This document shows, piece by piece, positions 43,857 to 53,183 of a stretch of DNA of 64,000 bases; within the stretch, counting starts at the first letter, position 1; the number at the start of each line of letters is the position of its first letter. A program made the position numbers and the translations under genes. Source of the DNA: Jeotgalibacillus sp. ET6 (GTDB lineage: Bacteria; Bacillota; Bacilli; Bacillales; Jeotgalibacillaceae); assembly GCF_029667115.1 (NCBI RefSeq), contig NZ_JARUIU010000005.1, positions 91,377-155,376 on the forward strand, given 5' to 3'. Under the pieces are notes generated by a model. The model made no database searches, was not told the DNA's origin, and saw only the letters and a list, made by a program, of their open reading frames with translations.

Positions 43857-44561
43857 TTATTCAAGAAATTGAATGAAACTCTCATCCTCTTGCAGAACTT
43901 CAATATTTTCAGGAACTTTCAGCAGGAATGCTTCAGTACCTGCATGATAATTAATTCCCATACCTGAATGGCCGCTTGGATTAAATTGAGACAAAATCAC
44001 AGGCTTGGTGAATTGCGCATACGAGATTTCACCCGGAGAAGACGCTGTCAGGATGAGCTGATTTTCAACCGTGTTGATCTCCGTATTTTCAAACTCATGA
44101 GATATATCTATGCCATCTAAACGATAAGGAGAACGATAATGAATAACCTGAATCTCTCCTTCATTTTCTACCCGCTCAATTGCGATAACAGCCATAGTCT
44201 CATCAAGCATGCCGGGCTGGATTAAGAGTGTATTTTTATCATATGGAATCGTTTTTTCTCCAATTAAATATTCTTCCGGTATGTCCTCAAAGTCTCCGCG
44301 ATGAGCTGCTTCATAGACCTCAGCCCCCTCTTCAAACGCTTCTTCCCAGGAGCCGAGTGCTTCTTCTACCCCTTCCATCTTATGTTGCGGCAAAAAGTAA
44401 TAAATAACCATCGATACAAGAAGAATCCCCACATACCCTGCTAGAATCATAAACATTTTTCTGGTTGAAAAAAGGTTTTTTCTTTTTCTTGGTGTTTTCC
44501 TAAATAATAAGAAGATTCCTGCAAACACAAGACAAAAGAACATGAACTGAAAGATGATCAT
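43857..44561 (-). CDS. Membrane-anchored protein of unknown function in a YtrA-type ABC operon
   Basis: The 234-residue product has two N-terminal membrane helices (~3-19 and ~37-56) and a ~175-residue extracytoplasmic beta-rich domain. I do not recognise a family. Its start overlaps the permease stop (TAATG). As the last gene of the GntR/ATPase/permease operon it probably works with that transporter. Confidence 0.7.
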   Translation of the reverse strand: MIIFQFMFFCLVFAGIFLLFRKTPRKRKNLFSTRKMFMILAGYVGILLVSMVIYYFLPQHKMEGVEEALGSWEEAFEEGAEVYEAAHRGDFEDIPEEYLIGEKTIPYDKNTLLIQPGMLDETMAVIAIERVENEGEIQVIHYRSPYRLDGIDISHEFENTEINTVENQLILTASSPGEISYAQFTKPVILSQFNPSGHSGMGINYHAGTEAFLLKVPENIEVLQEDESFIQFLE

Positions 44562-45301
44562 TATACTCTCACCTCCCGTTTATTTAGTAGCAAAATGGCT
44601 GCACAAAACAGCAGTAAAGCTGAAAGCAAAATTTTTAAGCCAAATAATAGAAGAGATGACTCCTGAAAATAAAAGGTGGAGATCTGGTTAAAAATATAAA
44701 ATTGCCCCAGGAACATTGGTAAAAAAAGAAGTATCGCTGCAGCAAAAAAGCCTAATAAACGGTTGATTTGAGTCAATACCCCTAGAAAATAACCAAGCGC
44801 TGCTGCTGCAAGCAAGTAAAAAAATGTTCCTCCTGCAGCCAGCATCAGTTCCCCGGGCGACCCTGCCGCACTATAGCCAAAAATAGTTTCGGATGAATTC
44901 GTAAAATAAAAGATCACATAAAGTAAAAAGGTACTTAATACGGTAGTGATGGTGCCTGCTGCTGCACCCGTTAGTAAATAAAGTGTGTTTGCGAGCTGGC
45001 TGCTTATTCGATTGGTTATAAAAGAAAAGTCCTCGTATCGGTACGCCCGTGTTGTTAGCAGAATAGCCGTTATAAACATCCATAATACGGTGAAGAAAAA
45101 GACTACATCACTTGAATAGGTATCGACAGATATCGTGACATTCATATCGGATGTACTGCTCCCGCCTGACCCTATAAATGAAAACACAATTGCGATCAGC
45201 TGAATAATGAGCAGCGATTTTATCGCATCGTAGTAGGAAAAAAGTTTGTACTTATACTGCTTTTTAACAGCTTCTCCCAACGTTATTTTAGATAAAGACA
45301 T
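44561..45301 (-). CDS. ABC transporter membrane subunit (YtrC/D-like)
   Basis: The 246-residue hydrophobic protein has six predicted membrane helices, with no EAA loop, as in ABC-2-type exporters. The ATG at 45301 follows GGGGGAATTG and overlaps the ATPase stop by 14 bases. It pairs with the ATPase upstream. The substrate is unknown; related Ytr systems respond to cell-wall antibiotics. Confidence 0.75.
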   Translation of the reverse strand: MSLSKITLGEAVKKQYKYKLFSYYDAIKSLLIIQLIAIVFSFIGSGGSSTSDMNVTISVDTYSSDVVFFFTVLWMFITAILLTTRAYRYEDFSFITNRISSQLANTLYLLTGAAAGTITTVLSTFLLYVIFYFTNSSETIFGYSAAGSPGELMLAAGGTFFYLLAAAALGYFLGVLTQINRLLGFFAAAILLFLPMFLGQFYIFNQISTFYFQESSLLLFGLKILLSALLLFCAAILLLNKREVRV

Positions 45302-46184
45302 CGTCAATTCCCCCTTTATGCGGCTGGGTTAAGTACACACAGAGATCACTGGTGCTCACTGCAGAAAATTGAAGTCCCATTTTAACACCTTGTGCCTTAT
45401 CGCCTGCTGAAAAATCATTTTTAATTACTGCATAAGCCACTCCAGGACGGGGTTGTTTTGTATAGATTACCTGATGATTGGAAATCCAATCTCCTACAGC
45501 CTGCTCTGGACCCTGAACTCCTATCGCATATTCCTTCAGCTCTTCGACCGGCATGTGAAGATGCTTTGTACCGTTTTTGATCAAAAGAACTTCTTCAATC
45601 AATTCATCTATTTCGTCAAGATGATGGCTTGAAAGCAGGATGGTTCTCGGATGTAAAAGATAATCCTTTAAAAGTGCGCGGTAAAAATCCTTTCGAACAG
45701 AAGCATCCATTCCTGTGGTTGGTTCATCGAAAATGGTGAGCTGACAACGGGAAGCCAGACCTGCGATTGCATTAAAAGTATTTTTTTGTCCTTTAGACAA
45801 CCGGTTATGGTGCTGCATAGGATGAAGCGCAAAATAATCCAGCAGCCGGTCTGCAAGCTTCTTATCCCATTTTTCATAAAAATATTGATTATGATCGAGG
45901 ATTTCCCTGAGTGTAAGTGCTGGAGGATACTGAACGTATTCATCTATATAAATGCTGTTGGCCGAAACCAGAAGACTGTTAAAAGGGGATTCGTTAAATA
46001 CCTGAATGGTTCCTGAACTCTTTTGCAAAAAACCTGCTGCTATCTTCAACAAGGTTGTTTTACCGGCTCCATTTCTGCCAATTACACCTGTGATGGTGTT
46101 TTCCTTAATGACCGCCGTAAAATCCTGCAATGCGGTCTTGCTGCCAAATGTTTTAGACAGATTGCGGCATTCAATTGTATTCAT
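45288..46184 (-). CDS. ABC transporter ATP-binding protein (YtrB-like)
   Basis: The 298-residue ATPase has Walker A GRNGAGKTTLLK, a signature-like RLSKGQKNTF, Walker B QLTIFDEPTTGMD and the H-loop SSHHLDE, followed by a ~80-residue C-terminal extension. The signature is LSKGQ rather than LSGGQ, as in several Ytr-type ATPases. Its start overlaps the GntR gene stop by 4 bases. Confidence 0.88.
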   Translation of the reverse strand: MNTIECRNLSKTFGSKTALQDFTAVIKENTITGVIGRNGAGKTTLLKIAAGFLQKSSGTIQVFNESPFNSLLVSANSIYIDEYVQYPPALTLREILDHNQYFYEKWDKKLADRLLDYFALHPMQHHNRLSKGQKNTFNAIAGLASRCQLTIFDEPTTGMDASVRKDFYRALLKDYLLHPRTILLSSHHLDEIDELIEEVLLIKNGTKHLHMPVEELKEYAIGVQGPEQAVGDWISNHQVIYTKQPRPGVAYAVIKNDFSAGDKAQGVKMGLQFSAVSTSDLCVYLTQPHKGGIDDVFI

Positions 46185-46567
46185 TCTGCATCCCCCTCCC
46201 GATTTCTTTTTGCCTCTTGAATCATAGTGATTAATTCCTCTTCTTTTACATGAAGATGTTCCGCTTCTTCTACAATTTCATCAACCAGCTTTTTAAGGGT
46301 CTGATTGATTCTTCTGTGCCGAATCATCTTTTTCGCGTCTTGAGTCACAAACATGCCTAATCCCCGCTTTTTATATAAGATTTTTTCTTCCGCCAAAAGT
46401 GTTAATCCCTTCGCTGCAGTAGCCGGATTAATGGTAAATAAATCAGCCAGCTGATACTGGGAGTAAATTTTTTCATCGGGAGTAAATTTCCCCTGCAAAA
46501 TTTCTGTTTCCAGCCATTCGGCTATTTGCATATAAATAGGCTTCGTCCCATCCGTGTTAAGAATCAT
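46181..46567 (-). CDS. GntR-family regulator (YtrA subfamily)
   Basis: The 128-residue repressor has a winged helix (KPIYMQIAEWLETEILQG, ending GLGMFVT) and only a short helical C-terminal tail, the hallmark of YtrA-type regulators of ABC operons. The ATG at 46567 is chosen because the domain begins there and GGTGTGGAG precedes it. Longer frames would cross the promoter and operator. Autoregulation is likely. Confidence 0.88.
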   Translation of the reverse strand: MILNTDGTKPIYMQIAEWLETEILQGKFTPDEKIYSQYQLADLFTINPATAAKGLTLLAEEKILYKKRGLGMFVTQDAKKMIRHRRINQTLKKLVDEIVEEAEHLHVKEEELITMIQEAKRNREGDAE

Positions 46568-46591
46568 CTCCACACCCCCTATCCAACCTAG

Positions 46592-46611
46592 TGCATTAGT
46601 GTTGTAATGTA
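46592..46611. promoter_or_regulatory. Candidate GntR operator
   Basis: TGCATTA-N6-TAATGTA, an inverted repeat with one mismatch, between the -10 box and the regulator start. Confidence 0.55.
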
Positions 46612-46639
46612 GTATATTATAAATTGTAAAGATTGACAA
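46611..46639 (-). promoter_or_regulatory. Sigma-A promoter of the GntR/ABC operon
   Basis: Minus strand TTGTCA, 17-base spacer, TATACT, adjoining the inverted repeat at 46592-46611. Confidence 0.7.
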
Positions 46640-46672
46640 CTATGGTTTTGATTTTATAGATTGAATATGGGC

Positions 46673-46711
46673 AAAAAAAAAGCCTGTGACAACATGTGTC
46701 ACAAGCTTTTT
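46673..46711 (-). terminator. Terminator of the antiporter gene
   Basis: AAAAAGCTTGTGACA and TGTCACAGGCTTTTTTTT on the minus strand. About 85 bases of decayed repeat B (46712-46795) lie between it and the gene. Confidence 0.8.
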
Positions 46712-46818
46712 GACGGGTTTACTACTCTTCAGGTGGATGTTACCGTTTCTCGGACCTTATTCAAACAGAATATACTGCCTCCGTTCACTAACTAGTTCAG
46801 TTATGAACTGACTGTCGA

Positions 46819-48012
46819 CTATTCAGATTTTAAAAGCTTCCTTGTGAGAGGATAGATTCCAAAGCTCTGGATGACTAGTGAAAGCAGGATAGCAAAGAAA
46901 GAGAGTGAAATGATAAAGTCAATGTTGGCTGCATTTTTCGACTCTAAAATGAGCAGCAAGACAACCGACATGGTACCTTTCACACCAGAGAAAGCAATAA
47001 TGAAGGCTTCTTTTTTACCAAAAACACGGCGTAAGGATGGAATCGCTGCTGCTGACAGCCCCACCACCAGATACCGAATGACGAGACTGAACAGAAAAAT
47101 CACCAAAGAAATTAAGAGCAGTCCACTATCCAAATAGGAAGCTGCAATAAGCCCGATCATTAAGAAAACCACTGAAAGCAGTGTGGGTTCAACTATATTC
47201 CAAAAGCCATCAAGCGCTTCTCTGTAATGATCTTCTTTATTTGTGTGAGTAAACTCCCATGAAAGCATGATGCCGGCGGTCACTGTGGCAAGAACGCCTG
47301 AAACTCCAAGTGCTTCAGCCAGGTGGAAGTTCCCGTATGCCAGCACGATACTCAGCATAACCTGAAATTCTTTATGATGGGTGTAGTGGACTGCCTTGCT
47401 TACGAGCCACCCAAAAAGCAGCCCAATCAATATGCCTCCTGCTGAAATAACAAGAAACTTTCTTGCTAAGGACCAAAACGTAAAATCTGCCCCTGTAGAA
47501 ATCATCATGACCAAAGTGGTGAAAATAACGATGCTGGTGCCATCATTAATCATCGACTCGCCCTCTACAACATCAGCGATTCCTTCATTTGCTCCGCTTT
47601 GTTTTAATATAGCCGTCACAGAAACCGGGTCTGTAGGAGCCATGACTGCAGCGATGACAAATGCCCCAATTAATGACAGGCTGACAAACGGACTTACAGT
47701 AAAATAGATGACAATACCAAGAAGAGAGACTGTAAGGAGTAAGCCGCCCGTGCTTAAAACTGCAATAATGCCTGCATGCTTGCGCAGGGCTGCAGGAGGA
47801 TATTTGTAAGCAGATATAAACAACAGCGAAGGCAGTATCACATCGTAGAGCATCGTTTCTGTTAAATTGATTTCACTGAAGAACGGGACAAAAGATAAAC
47901 CGAGTCCAATTAATACAAGGATTGGAGGCTGTGGAAATGACTTTGCATGGTTATCAATGGTATACACAAAATAGCCAATCAACAGCAGTAAAATCACATG
48001 CGAGGCTTCCAC
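46819..48012 (-). CDS. Na+/H+ antiporter, CPA1 (NhaP/NHE-like) family
   Basis: This 397-residue protein has about twelve membrane helices with the CPA1 motifs AAVMAPTDPVSVTAIL (~125) and VVEGESMINDGTSIVIF (~150), including the ND pair of ion binding. It lacks the cytoplasmic C-terminal domain of longer NhaP proteins. Expected role: sodium/proton exchange in pH and salt tolerance; it matches the osmotic genes elsewhere in the window. Confidence 0.85.
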   Translation of the reverse strand: MEASHVILLLLIGYFVYTIDNHAKSFPQPPILVLIGLGLSFVPFFSEINLTETMLYDVILPSLLFISAYKYPPAALRKHAGIIAVLSTGGLLLTVSLLGIVIYFTVSPFVSLSLIGAFVIAAVMAPTDPVSVTAILKQSGANEGIADVVEGESMINDGTSIVIFTTLVMMISTGADFTFWSLARKFLVISAGGILIGLLFGWLVSKAVHYTHHKEFQVMLSIVLAYGNFHLAEALGVSGVLATVTAGIMLSWEFTHTNKEDHYREALDGFWNIVEPTLLSVVFLMIGLIAASYLDSGLLLISLVIFLFSLVIRYLVVGLSAAAIPSLRRVFGKKEAFIIAFSGVKGTMSVVLLLILESKNAANIDFIISLSFFAILLSLVIQSFGIYPLTRKLLKSE

Positions 48013-48042
48013 TTCAGCTCCTCCTCTCCTTCATTACGCATC

Positions 48043-49116
48043 TTAACGAAGTTCTATTTTAAATTCCAGGAACAATTCATTGTAATACGAGAGCATTTCC
48101 TGCCCCAGATTATCATACACTTCCAATCGATCTGTAATTTCCTCATCAGGATAAAAACGTTCGTCTTCAGCAATTTCTGCCGGCAAGAGTTCAAAGCCTG
48201 ACTGATTCGGCGTTGAATAACCGACATATTCAGCGTTTTGTGCAGCGTGCTCCGGCTCCAGCATAAAATTAATAAATTGATGAGCGCCGTCGATATTATC
48301 TGCGGTTTTTGGAACCACCATATTATCGAACCACAGATTGGATCCTTCTTCCGGAATCGCGTAATCGAGATCCTCATTTTCAAACATCATATCAGCTGCT
48401 TCTCCCGACCAGACAACGCCAATTGGCGCCTCATTATTGCCAATCAGCATCTTCATTTCGTCACCGACAATGGCTTTAATATTCGGAGACAGCGTAAGCA
48501 GCCTTTCCTGTGCAGCTGCAAGTTCTATTTGATCTTTCGTATTTAACGAATAGCCAAGGCTGTTTAAGGACATTCCCATGATTTCCCTTGCGCCATCAAC
48601 CAGCAGGATTTCGTTTTCAAATTCTTCATTCCATAAATCGTCCCAGGAAGAAAAGTCAACATCTCCTGTAACAGTTGGATTGTAAACAATGCCCACAGTT
48701 CCCCAAAAATAAGGGATGGAATATGCATTTCCAGGGTCAAAGGAAAGGTCCATAAAATCCGGATTCAGATGCTCCATATTCGGCAGCTGCGCATGATCCA
48801 GTTCGAGCAGCAATTCCTGTTCGATCATTTTATCAATTGTATATTCAGAAGGAACGGCAATATCATAGGTAGTTCCCCCCTGCTCAATTTTAGTCAGCAT
48901 CGCTTCATTGGAATCAAATGTTTCATAAATCACACGAATGCCTGTTTCTTCTTCAAACTCTGTGAGCAGGTCTTCATCTATATAATCTCCCCAGTTAAAA
49001 ACGGTCAGTGTATCATTACCAGAGGTGCTTTGAGACGAATTAAGATAATTCACTCCAATAAGCAGCACCACAACGGCAAGTGTGACGACACTGAACATAC
49101 GAATCAGCTGTTTCAT
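48043..49116 (-). CDS. potD: Spermidine/putrescine ABC transporter substrate-binding protein
   Basis: The 357-residue binding protein has an N-terminal hydrophobic signal or anchor without a lipobox Cys, then TVFNWGDYIDEDLLTEFEEETGI and YDIAVPSEYTIDKM, typical of PotD. Its start overlaps the potC stop by 4 bases. It is the last gene of potABCD. Confidence 0.92.
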   Translation of the reverse strand: MKQLIRMFSVVTLAVVVLLIGVNYLNSSQSTSGNDTLTVFNWGDYIDEDLLTEFEEETGIRVIYETFDSNEAMLTKIEQGGTTYDIAVPSEYTIDKMIEQELLLELDHAQLPNMEHLNPDFMDLSFDPGNAYSIPYFWGTVGIVYNPTVTGDVDFSSWDDLWNEEFENEILLVDGAREIMGMSLNSLGYSLNTKDQIELAAAQERLLTLSPNIKAIVGDEMKMLIGNNEAPIGVVWSGEAADMMFENEDLDYAIPEEGSNLWFDNMVVPKTADNIDGAHQFINFMLEPEHAAQNAEYVGYSTPNQSGFELLPAEIAEDERFYPDEEITDRLEVYDNLGQEMLSYYNELFLEFKIELR

Positions 49117-49916
49117 TTTGGCACCCCCATCCCTAAGCCGGCACCGCTTTTTTTACTAATGAAATAATAGCCCATTACCAGTACCAGTGTTACTAAGAAA
49201 ATAAGTGTGGATAATGCGTTTATCTGCAGGGAAATTCCCTGTCTGGCAAGCGAATAGATTTCTACTGACAGCGTTGTAAAACCGTTTCCTGTTACAAAAA
49301 AAGTGACAGCAAAGTCATCCAGTGAATACGTCAACGCCATAAAAAATCCTGCAAAGATGCCTGGTGTAATGTAAGGCAGAATTACCTTTGTCAGTACATC
49401 CAGCCTGCTTGCCCCGAGATCTCTTGCTGCATCAATCAGCGTAGGGCTCATTTCCTGCAGCTTCGGCAGAACCATTATCACGACAATCGGCACACTAAAC
49501 GCAATATGCGCAAGCAGGACGGACGTAAAGCCCAGTCTGATTCCGATAAACGTAAATAATATTAACAAGGAAGCACCGATAATAACATCCGGGCTGACAA
49601 TCAAAACATTATTGAGGGAAAGCAAGGTGTTTTTATTACGCTGTCTTTTCACATACGTAATCGCAAGAGCACCAAAAACGCCAATAACGGTTGAAATCAG
49701 AGAGGATAAAAGTGCGATAATCACTGTGTTCAAAACAATGATTAATAGTCTTGTATCCTGAAACACTTCAATATAATAGTCCCATGTAAAGCTTTCAAAC
49801 CCATACATGGTCCCCCCGCTATTAAATGAGTACACCATTAAATAAAAGATCGGTGCATACAAAATCACAAAGACGAAAGCCAGATAAACAGCCGGCCAAT
49901 TAAACGTTTTTTTCAT
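49113..49916 (-). CDS. potC: Spermidine/putrescine ABC transporter permease
   Basis: The 267-residue permease has six membrane helices and EAA loop AARDLGASRLDVLTKVILPYITPG near 165. It overlaps potB by 17 bases. With PotB it forms the polyamine channel. Confidence 0.92.
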   Translation of the reverse strand: MKKTFNWPAVYLAFVFVILYAPIFYLMVYSFNSGGTMYGFESFTWDYYIEVFQDTRLLIIVLNTVIIALLSSLISTVIGVFGALAITYVKRQRNKNTLLSLNNVLIVSPDVIIGASLLILFTFIGIRLGFTSVLLAHIAFSVPIVVIMVLPKLQEMSPTLIDAARDLGASRLDVLTKVILPYITPGIFAGFFMALTYSLDDFAVTFFVTGNGFTTLSVEIYSLARQGISLQINALSTLIFLVTLVLVMGYYFISKKSGAGLGMGVPK

Positions 49917-50718
49917 TCGCCAGCCCTCTCTTCCGGTCGCCTGTTAAAAACATAATCACTGCCATTACGGCGATAAGAAATACAGCAATAGTGGATCCCA
50001 TTCCCCAATCCTGAGTAACGAGAAAGTGCTGTTCGATGGCAGTCCCAAGCGTGATAACTTGATTACCGGCAATTAGTCTTGTAATCATAAATAAAGACAG
50101 AGCTGGAATAAAAACAAGCTGACAGCCTGCTTTTACCCCCCTTGCCGTTAACGGGAAAATGACCTGCCGAAACGTTTCCCACGAGGATGCGCCTAAATCA
50201 CGTGAAGCATCCACAAGGGTCGGATTCAGCTTGTCCAGTGCATTAAAAATCGGCAGAATCATAAACGGAATAAAAATATAAACGGAAACAAATACAAAAC
50301 TGAAATCGGTAAATAGGATCTGCTGCGAACTGATTCCCATCGTGTTTAACAGGGCATTTACCGGACCATACGTCCCGAAAATTCCTAAAAAAGCGTAGAC
50401 CTTCAGCAGAATATTGATCCATGAAGGCACGATAATTAACAGCAGCCAGAGCTGTTTATGCTTTGTTTTAGTTAAGATTAATGCTGTCGGATAAGATATG
50501 ATAAGAGCAAAAAACGTAATTAAAAAAGCATACCAAAATGAACTTAGCGTCAGCTGAAAATAAGTGGATGTAAAAAAATGAGTCCAGTTTTCAAGCGTAA
50601 ACCCTCCATCCAGTCCTCTAAACGAAAAAAACACGACCAGCATGACAGGTGCTATAACAAATAAAAGAATCCAAAAAGCGTATGGGATTAAAAACAAATT
50701 TCTTGATTTAGTTTCCAT
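49900..50718 (-). CDS. potB: Spermidine/putrescine ABC transporter permease
   Basis: The 272-residue permease has EAA loop [24 protein letters not shown] and six helices. The ATG at 50718 follows CGGAGACTGACC and overlaps the potA end by 11 bases; an upstream start would lie deep in potA. Confidence 0.9.
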   Translation of the reverse strand: METKSRNLFLIPYAFWILLFVIAPVMLVVFFSFRGLDGGFTLENWTHFFTSTYFQLTLSSFWYAFLITFFALIISYPTALILTKTKHKQLWLLLIIVPSWINILLKVYAFLGIFGTYGPVNALLNTMGISSQQILFTDFSFVFVSVYIFIPFMILPIFNALDKLNPTLVDASRDLGASSWETFRQVIFPLTARGVKAGCQLVFIPALSLFMITRLIAGNQVITLGTAIEQHFLVTQDWGMGSTIAVFLIAVMAVIMFLTGDRKRGLANEKNV

Positions 50719-51811
50719 GGTCAGTCTCCGAGTACCCTTCCAACCTTCTGTCAAAATCCTCTTCTGATTCATTAAACCGCATAACGTGAATGGCTTCCGG
50801 TTCAAAAGTTAAACCAATTGATTCTCCAACTTCTGCTTTTTTTGTAGAATGAACCAGCCACTCATTTCCGAATTCATCAAAGCAGCAAATCTCAAAATGA
50901 ACCCCTCGAAAAAGCTGGGAATCCACTTTCACCTGAAGTTTACCTACGCTTTCTTCTGTAATCGTTAAATCCTCAGGGCGAATCACCACTTCAACCGGCT
51001 CATCCCGCTGAAGACCGCGGTCTACGCATTCGAATTCTTTTCCTGCAAATGAAACGTTAAAATCAGCGACCATCTTCCCAGATGCGATATTGGATTCTCC
51101 AATAAAATCAGCCACAAAACGGTTGATCGGCTCATCGTAAATATCCATCGGCGTCCCACTCTGCTGAATGACACCCTTGTCCATAACAAAAATTTCATCC
51201 GACATGGCAAGCGCTTCTTCCTGGTCATGTGTAACGAATATAAACGTAATGCCCAGGCGCTGCTGCAGTTCACGCAACTCATATTGCATCTCTGTCCGCA
51301 GTTTAAGATCAAGTGCTGACAGCGGTTCATCAAGCAGGATCACCTCGGGTTCATTCACAATCGCTCGTGCAATGGCAACACGCTGTCTCTGCCCGCCTGA
51401 CATTTCACTGATTTGTCTTGTCTCATACCCTTCAAGATTGACAAATTTCAACGCTTCTTTAACTTTTACATGTACATCGGCTTTTTTTAGTTTTCTTATT
51501 TTCAAGCCAAATGCTACATTTTCAAACACATTTAAATGTGGAAAAAGAGCGTAATCCTGAAATACTGTATTAACCTGCCTTTTATTAGCCGGTATATGAT
51601 TAATTTTTTTGCCGTTAAAATAAATGGAGCCTGCTGCTGGTTCCATAAAGCCTGCAATCAGCCGCAGTATAGTGGTTTTCCCGCAGCCGGATGGCCCGAG
51701 CAGTGTATAAAACTTCCCTCTTTCGATCTCAAAGCTAACTTCATTCAACACGACGGTCTGATCAAATTGATGTGTAACCTGATCAAACCGGATGATAGTA
51801 TTTTGGCTCAA
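50708..51811 (-). CDS. potA: Spermidine/putrescine ABC transporter ATP-binding protein
   Basis: The 367-residue ATPase has Walker [13 protein letters not shown], signature [15 protein letters not shown], Walker [14 protein letters not shown] and a C-terminal TOBE domain (~285-350). It is the first gene of potABCD. A TATAAT box lies about 50 bases upstream (minus strand, near 51856) without a clear -35. Confidence 0.93.
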   Translation of the reverse strand: MSQNTIIRFDQVTHQFDQTVVLNEVSFEIERGKFYTLLGPSGCGKTTILRLIAGFMEPAAGSIYFNGKKINHIPANKRQVNTVFQDYALFPHLNVFENVAFGLKIRKLKKADVHVKVKEALKFVNLEGYETRQISEMSGGQRQRVAIARAIVNEPEVILLDEPLSALDLKLRTEMQYELRELQQRLGITFIFVTHDQEEALAMSDEIFVMDKGVIQQSGTPMDIYDEPINRFVADFIGESNIASGKMVADFNVSFAGKEFECVDRGLQRDEPVEVVIRPEDLTITEESVGKLQVKVDSQLFRGVHFEICCFDEFGNEWLVHSTKKAEVGESIGLTFEPEAIHVMRFNESEEDFDRRLEGYSETDHGN

Positions 51812-52005
51812 CTGTTCTTTCCTCCTGCCTGTTTAACTGCAATTTATCCTACATTATACGCTATTTTTTTTAAGAAACTAAAGAACTTTCACTATTTTCC
51901 ATATCCGTTTGCCGCATTCAGCATTCAGCCTGCAGCCATCTATTTTACGGCTCACGATTATTAAACTTGCATTCTTCCTTTCGTTCGTATAAAGAAACAT
52001 AAAGA

Positions 52006-52033
52006 GAGCTTGGGACAAAAGTGTCTCAAGCTC
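52006..52033 (-). terminator. Hairpin of the recurrent terminator family, weak T-run
   Basis: GAGCTTGAGACAC and GTCCCAAGCTC pair, but only short T stretches follow. Repeat B is joined to it on the right. It lies between potA and the dehydrogenase gene. Confidence 0.55.
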
Positions 52034-52034
52034 T

Positions 52035-52222
52035 ACGACCGGTTCACTGCGCTTCAGGCGGGCGCAAGGACGGCGCTGAGCCCTCCTCAGGCTTTGCCTT
52101 GCAGGGTATCAAGCAACCGTCATATCCTGCAGGGAGTCGCAGCCTTCCGCTCCGCTCACCTGCTACTACTAAATAGATCCTCATTTTTTAAACTTGTTTG
52201 AGTTTTGTCCAAGCCTTGCTTT
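52035..52222. repeat. Dispersed repeat B, full copy
   Basis: GACCGGTTCACTGCGCTTCAG at the left, GCAGGGAGTCGCAGCCTTCCG in the middle, CTCATTTTTTAAACTTGTTTG and GTCCAAGCCTTG at the right; clearly the same unit as 35633-35820. The 481-base gap 51812-52292 shows the potA upstream region, this repeat and nothing else. Confidence 0.85.
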
Positions 52223-52292
52223 TGTATAATTCATTTTTATACTAGTAAAGTCTATCTATCAAACCATTACGTAAGGTAAAACGACTCACCGA

Positions 52293-53090
52293 TTACCTCA
52301 TCACACTGCCTCCTGAAATCTTAAGTGACTCTCCCACGATATTTTCAGCTGCATCCGAAAGAAGGAAAATAACGCTGTTGGCGACTTCTTCGGGCTGAGT
52401 AATGCGTCCGGAAGGGAGACCTTCCTCAGCAATTTTCAGCTGTTCTTCGTAGGATCGGCCGGCAGCCTTACCTTTTTTCTCAATCGCTGAACGTCCCATT
52501 TCTGTATCAACAAATCCCGGACAAACTGCATTCACACGGATGCCATGTTCTATCGCTTCAACTGCAAAGGACTGTGTAAATCCAATTACTGCAAATTTAG
52601 AAGCGCTGTACGCTGTATTTCCATGTGTGCCTCGCAATCCGGACAGAGATGAGATATTGACAATCGCCCCTTTATTTTGAGGAATGAGCCTTTCGTACAC
52701 GAGCTGCGTCAATAAGACCGTTGAAAAATAATTTAATTCCATTACATTTCTCATCTTTTCTTCTTCAAGCTGATCAAGAGGTCCCCCTCCTGAGATGCCG
52801 GCAGAATTCACCAATCCTGTTATCGCACCGCCTTTTTGAGTTGCCTCTTCCACCAGACGCAGACGCTCTGTAGCATCATTTAAGTCTGCTGGAATAACAA
52901 TTAGTGATCCGGATACATGCGTCGACTCGACTTCCCGTTTTAATTCCGCTAATTTTTCTTCATTTCTGCCAGTGACAGAAACAGTCGCTCCGGCCTGGAC
53001 AGCTGCTTTTGCTGTCTCATAGCCAATGCCTCCAGTCGCACCTGTCACAAGAATATGCTGATCTTTTAATGCTTTTTCTGAAAATACCAT
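52293..53090 (-). CDS. Short-chain dehydrogenase/reductase
   Basis: The 265-residue SDR has TGATGGIGYETA (cofactor site), NSAGISGG, the catalytic Ser in NISSLSG, and YSASK (Tyr and Lys). The C-terminal GESLKISGG is typical. The TGRNEEKL segment suggests NADP(H). The ATG at 53090 follows GGAGGGATC. It lies 93 bases behind metC in the same orientation; whether it belongs to the S-box operon is unclear. The substrate is unknown. Confidence 0.87.
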   Translation of the reverse strand: MVFSEKALKDQHILVTGATGGIGYETAKAAVQAGATVSVTGRNEEKLAELKREVESTHVSGSLIVIPADLNDATERLRLVEEATQKGGAITGLVNSAGISGGGPLDQLEEEKMRNVMELNYFSTVLLTQLVYERLIPQNKGAIVNISSLSGLRGTHGNTAYSASKFAVIGFTQSFAVEAIEHGIRVNAVCPGFVDTEMGRSAIEKKGKAAGRSYEEQLKIAEEGLPSGRITQPEEVANSVIFLLSDAAENIVGESLKISGGSVMR

Positions 53091-53183
53091 GCCTTGATCC
53101 CTCCGATTTTGGTTTCTAGTTCTTACGTTCCTTAAAACGTTAAGACCTAAACACAAGGATCAAGGCAAATGATTAAGCGATGC

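Noticed and set aside
52006..52222. Independent small RNA gene
   Set aside because: The hairpin and following sequence are a copy of the terminator-repeat B module, so they need no separate explanation.
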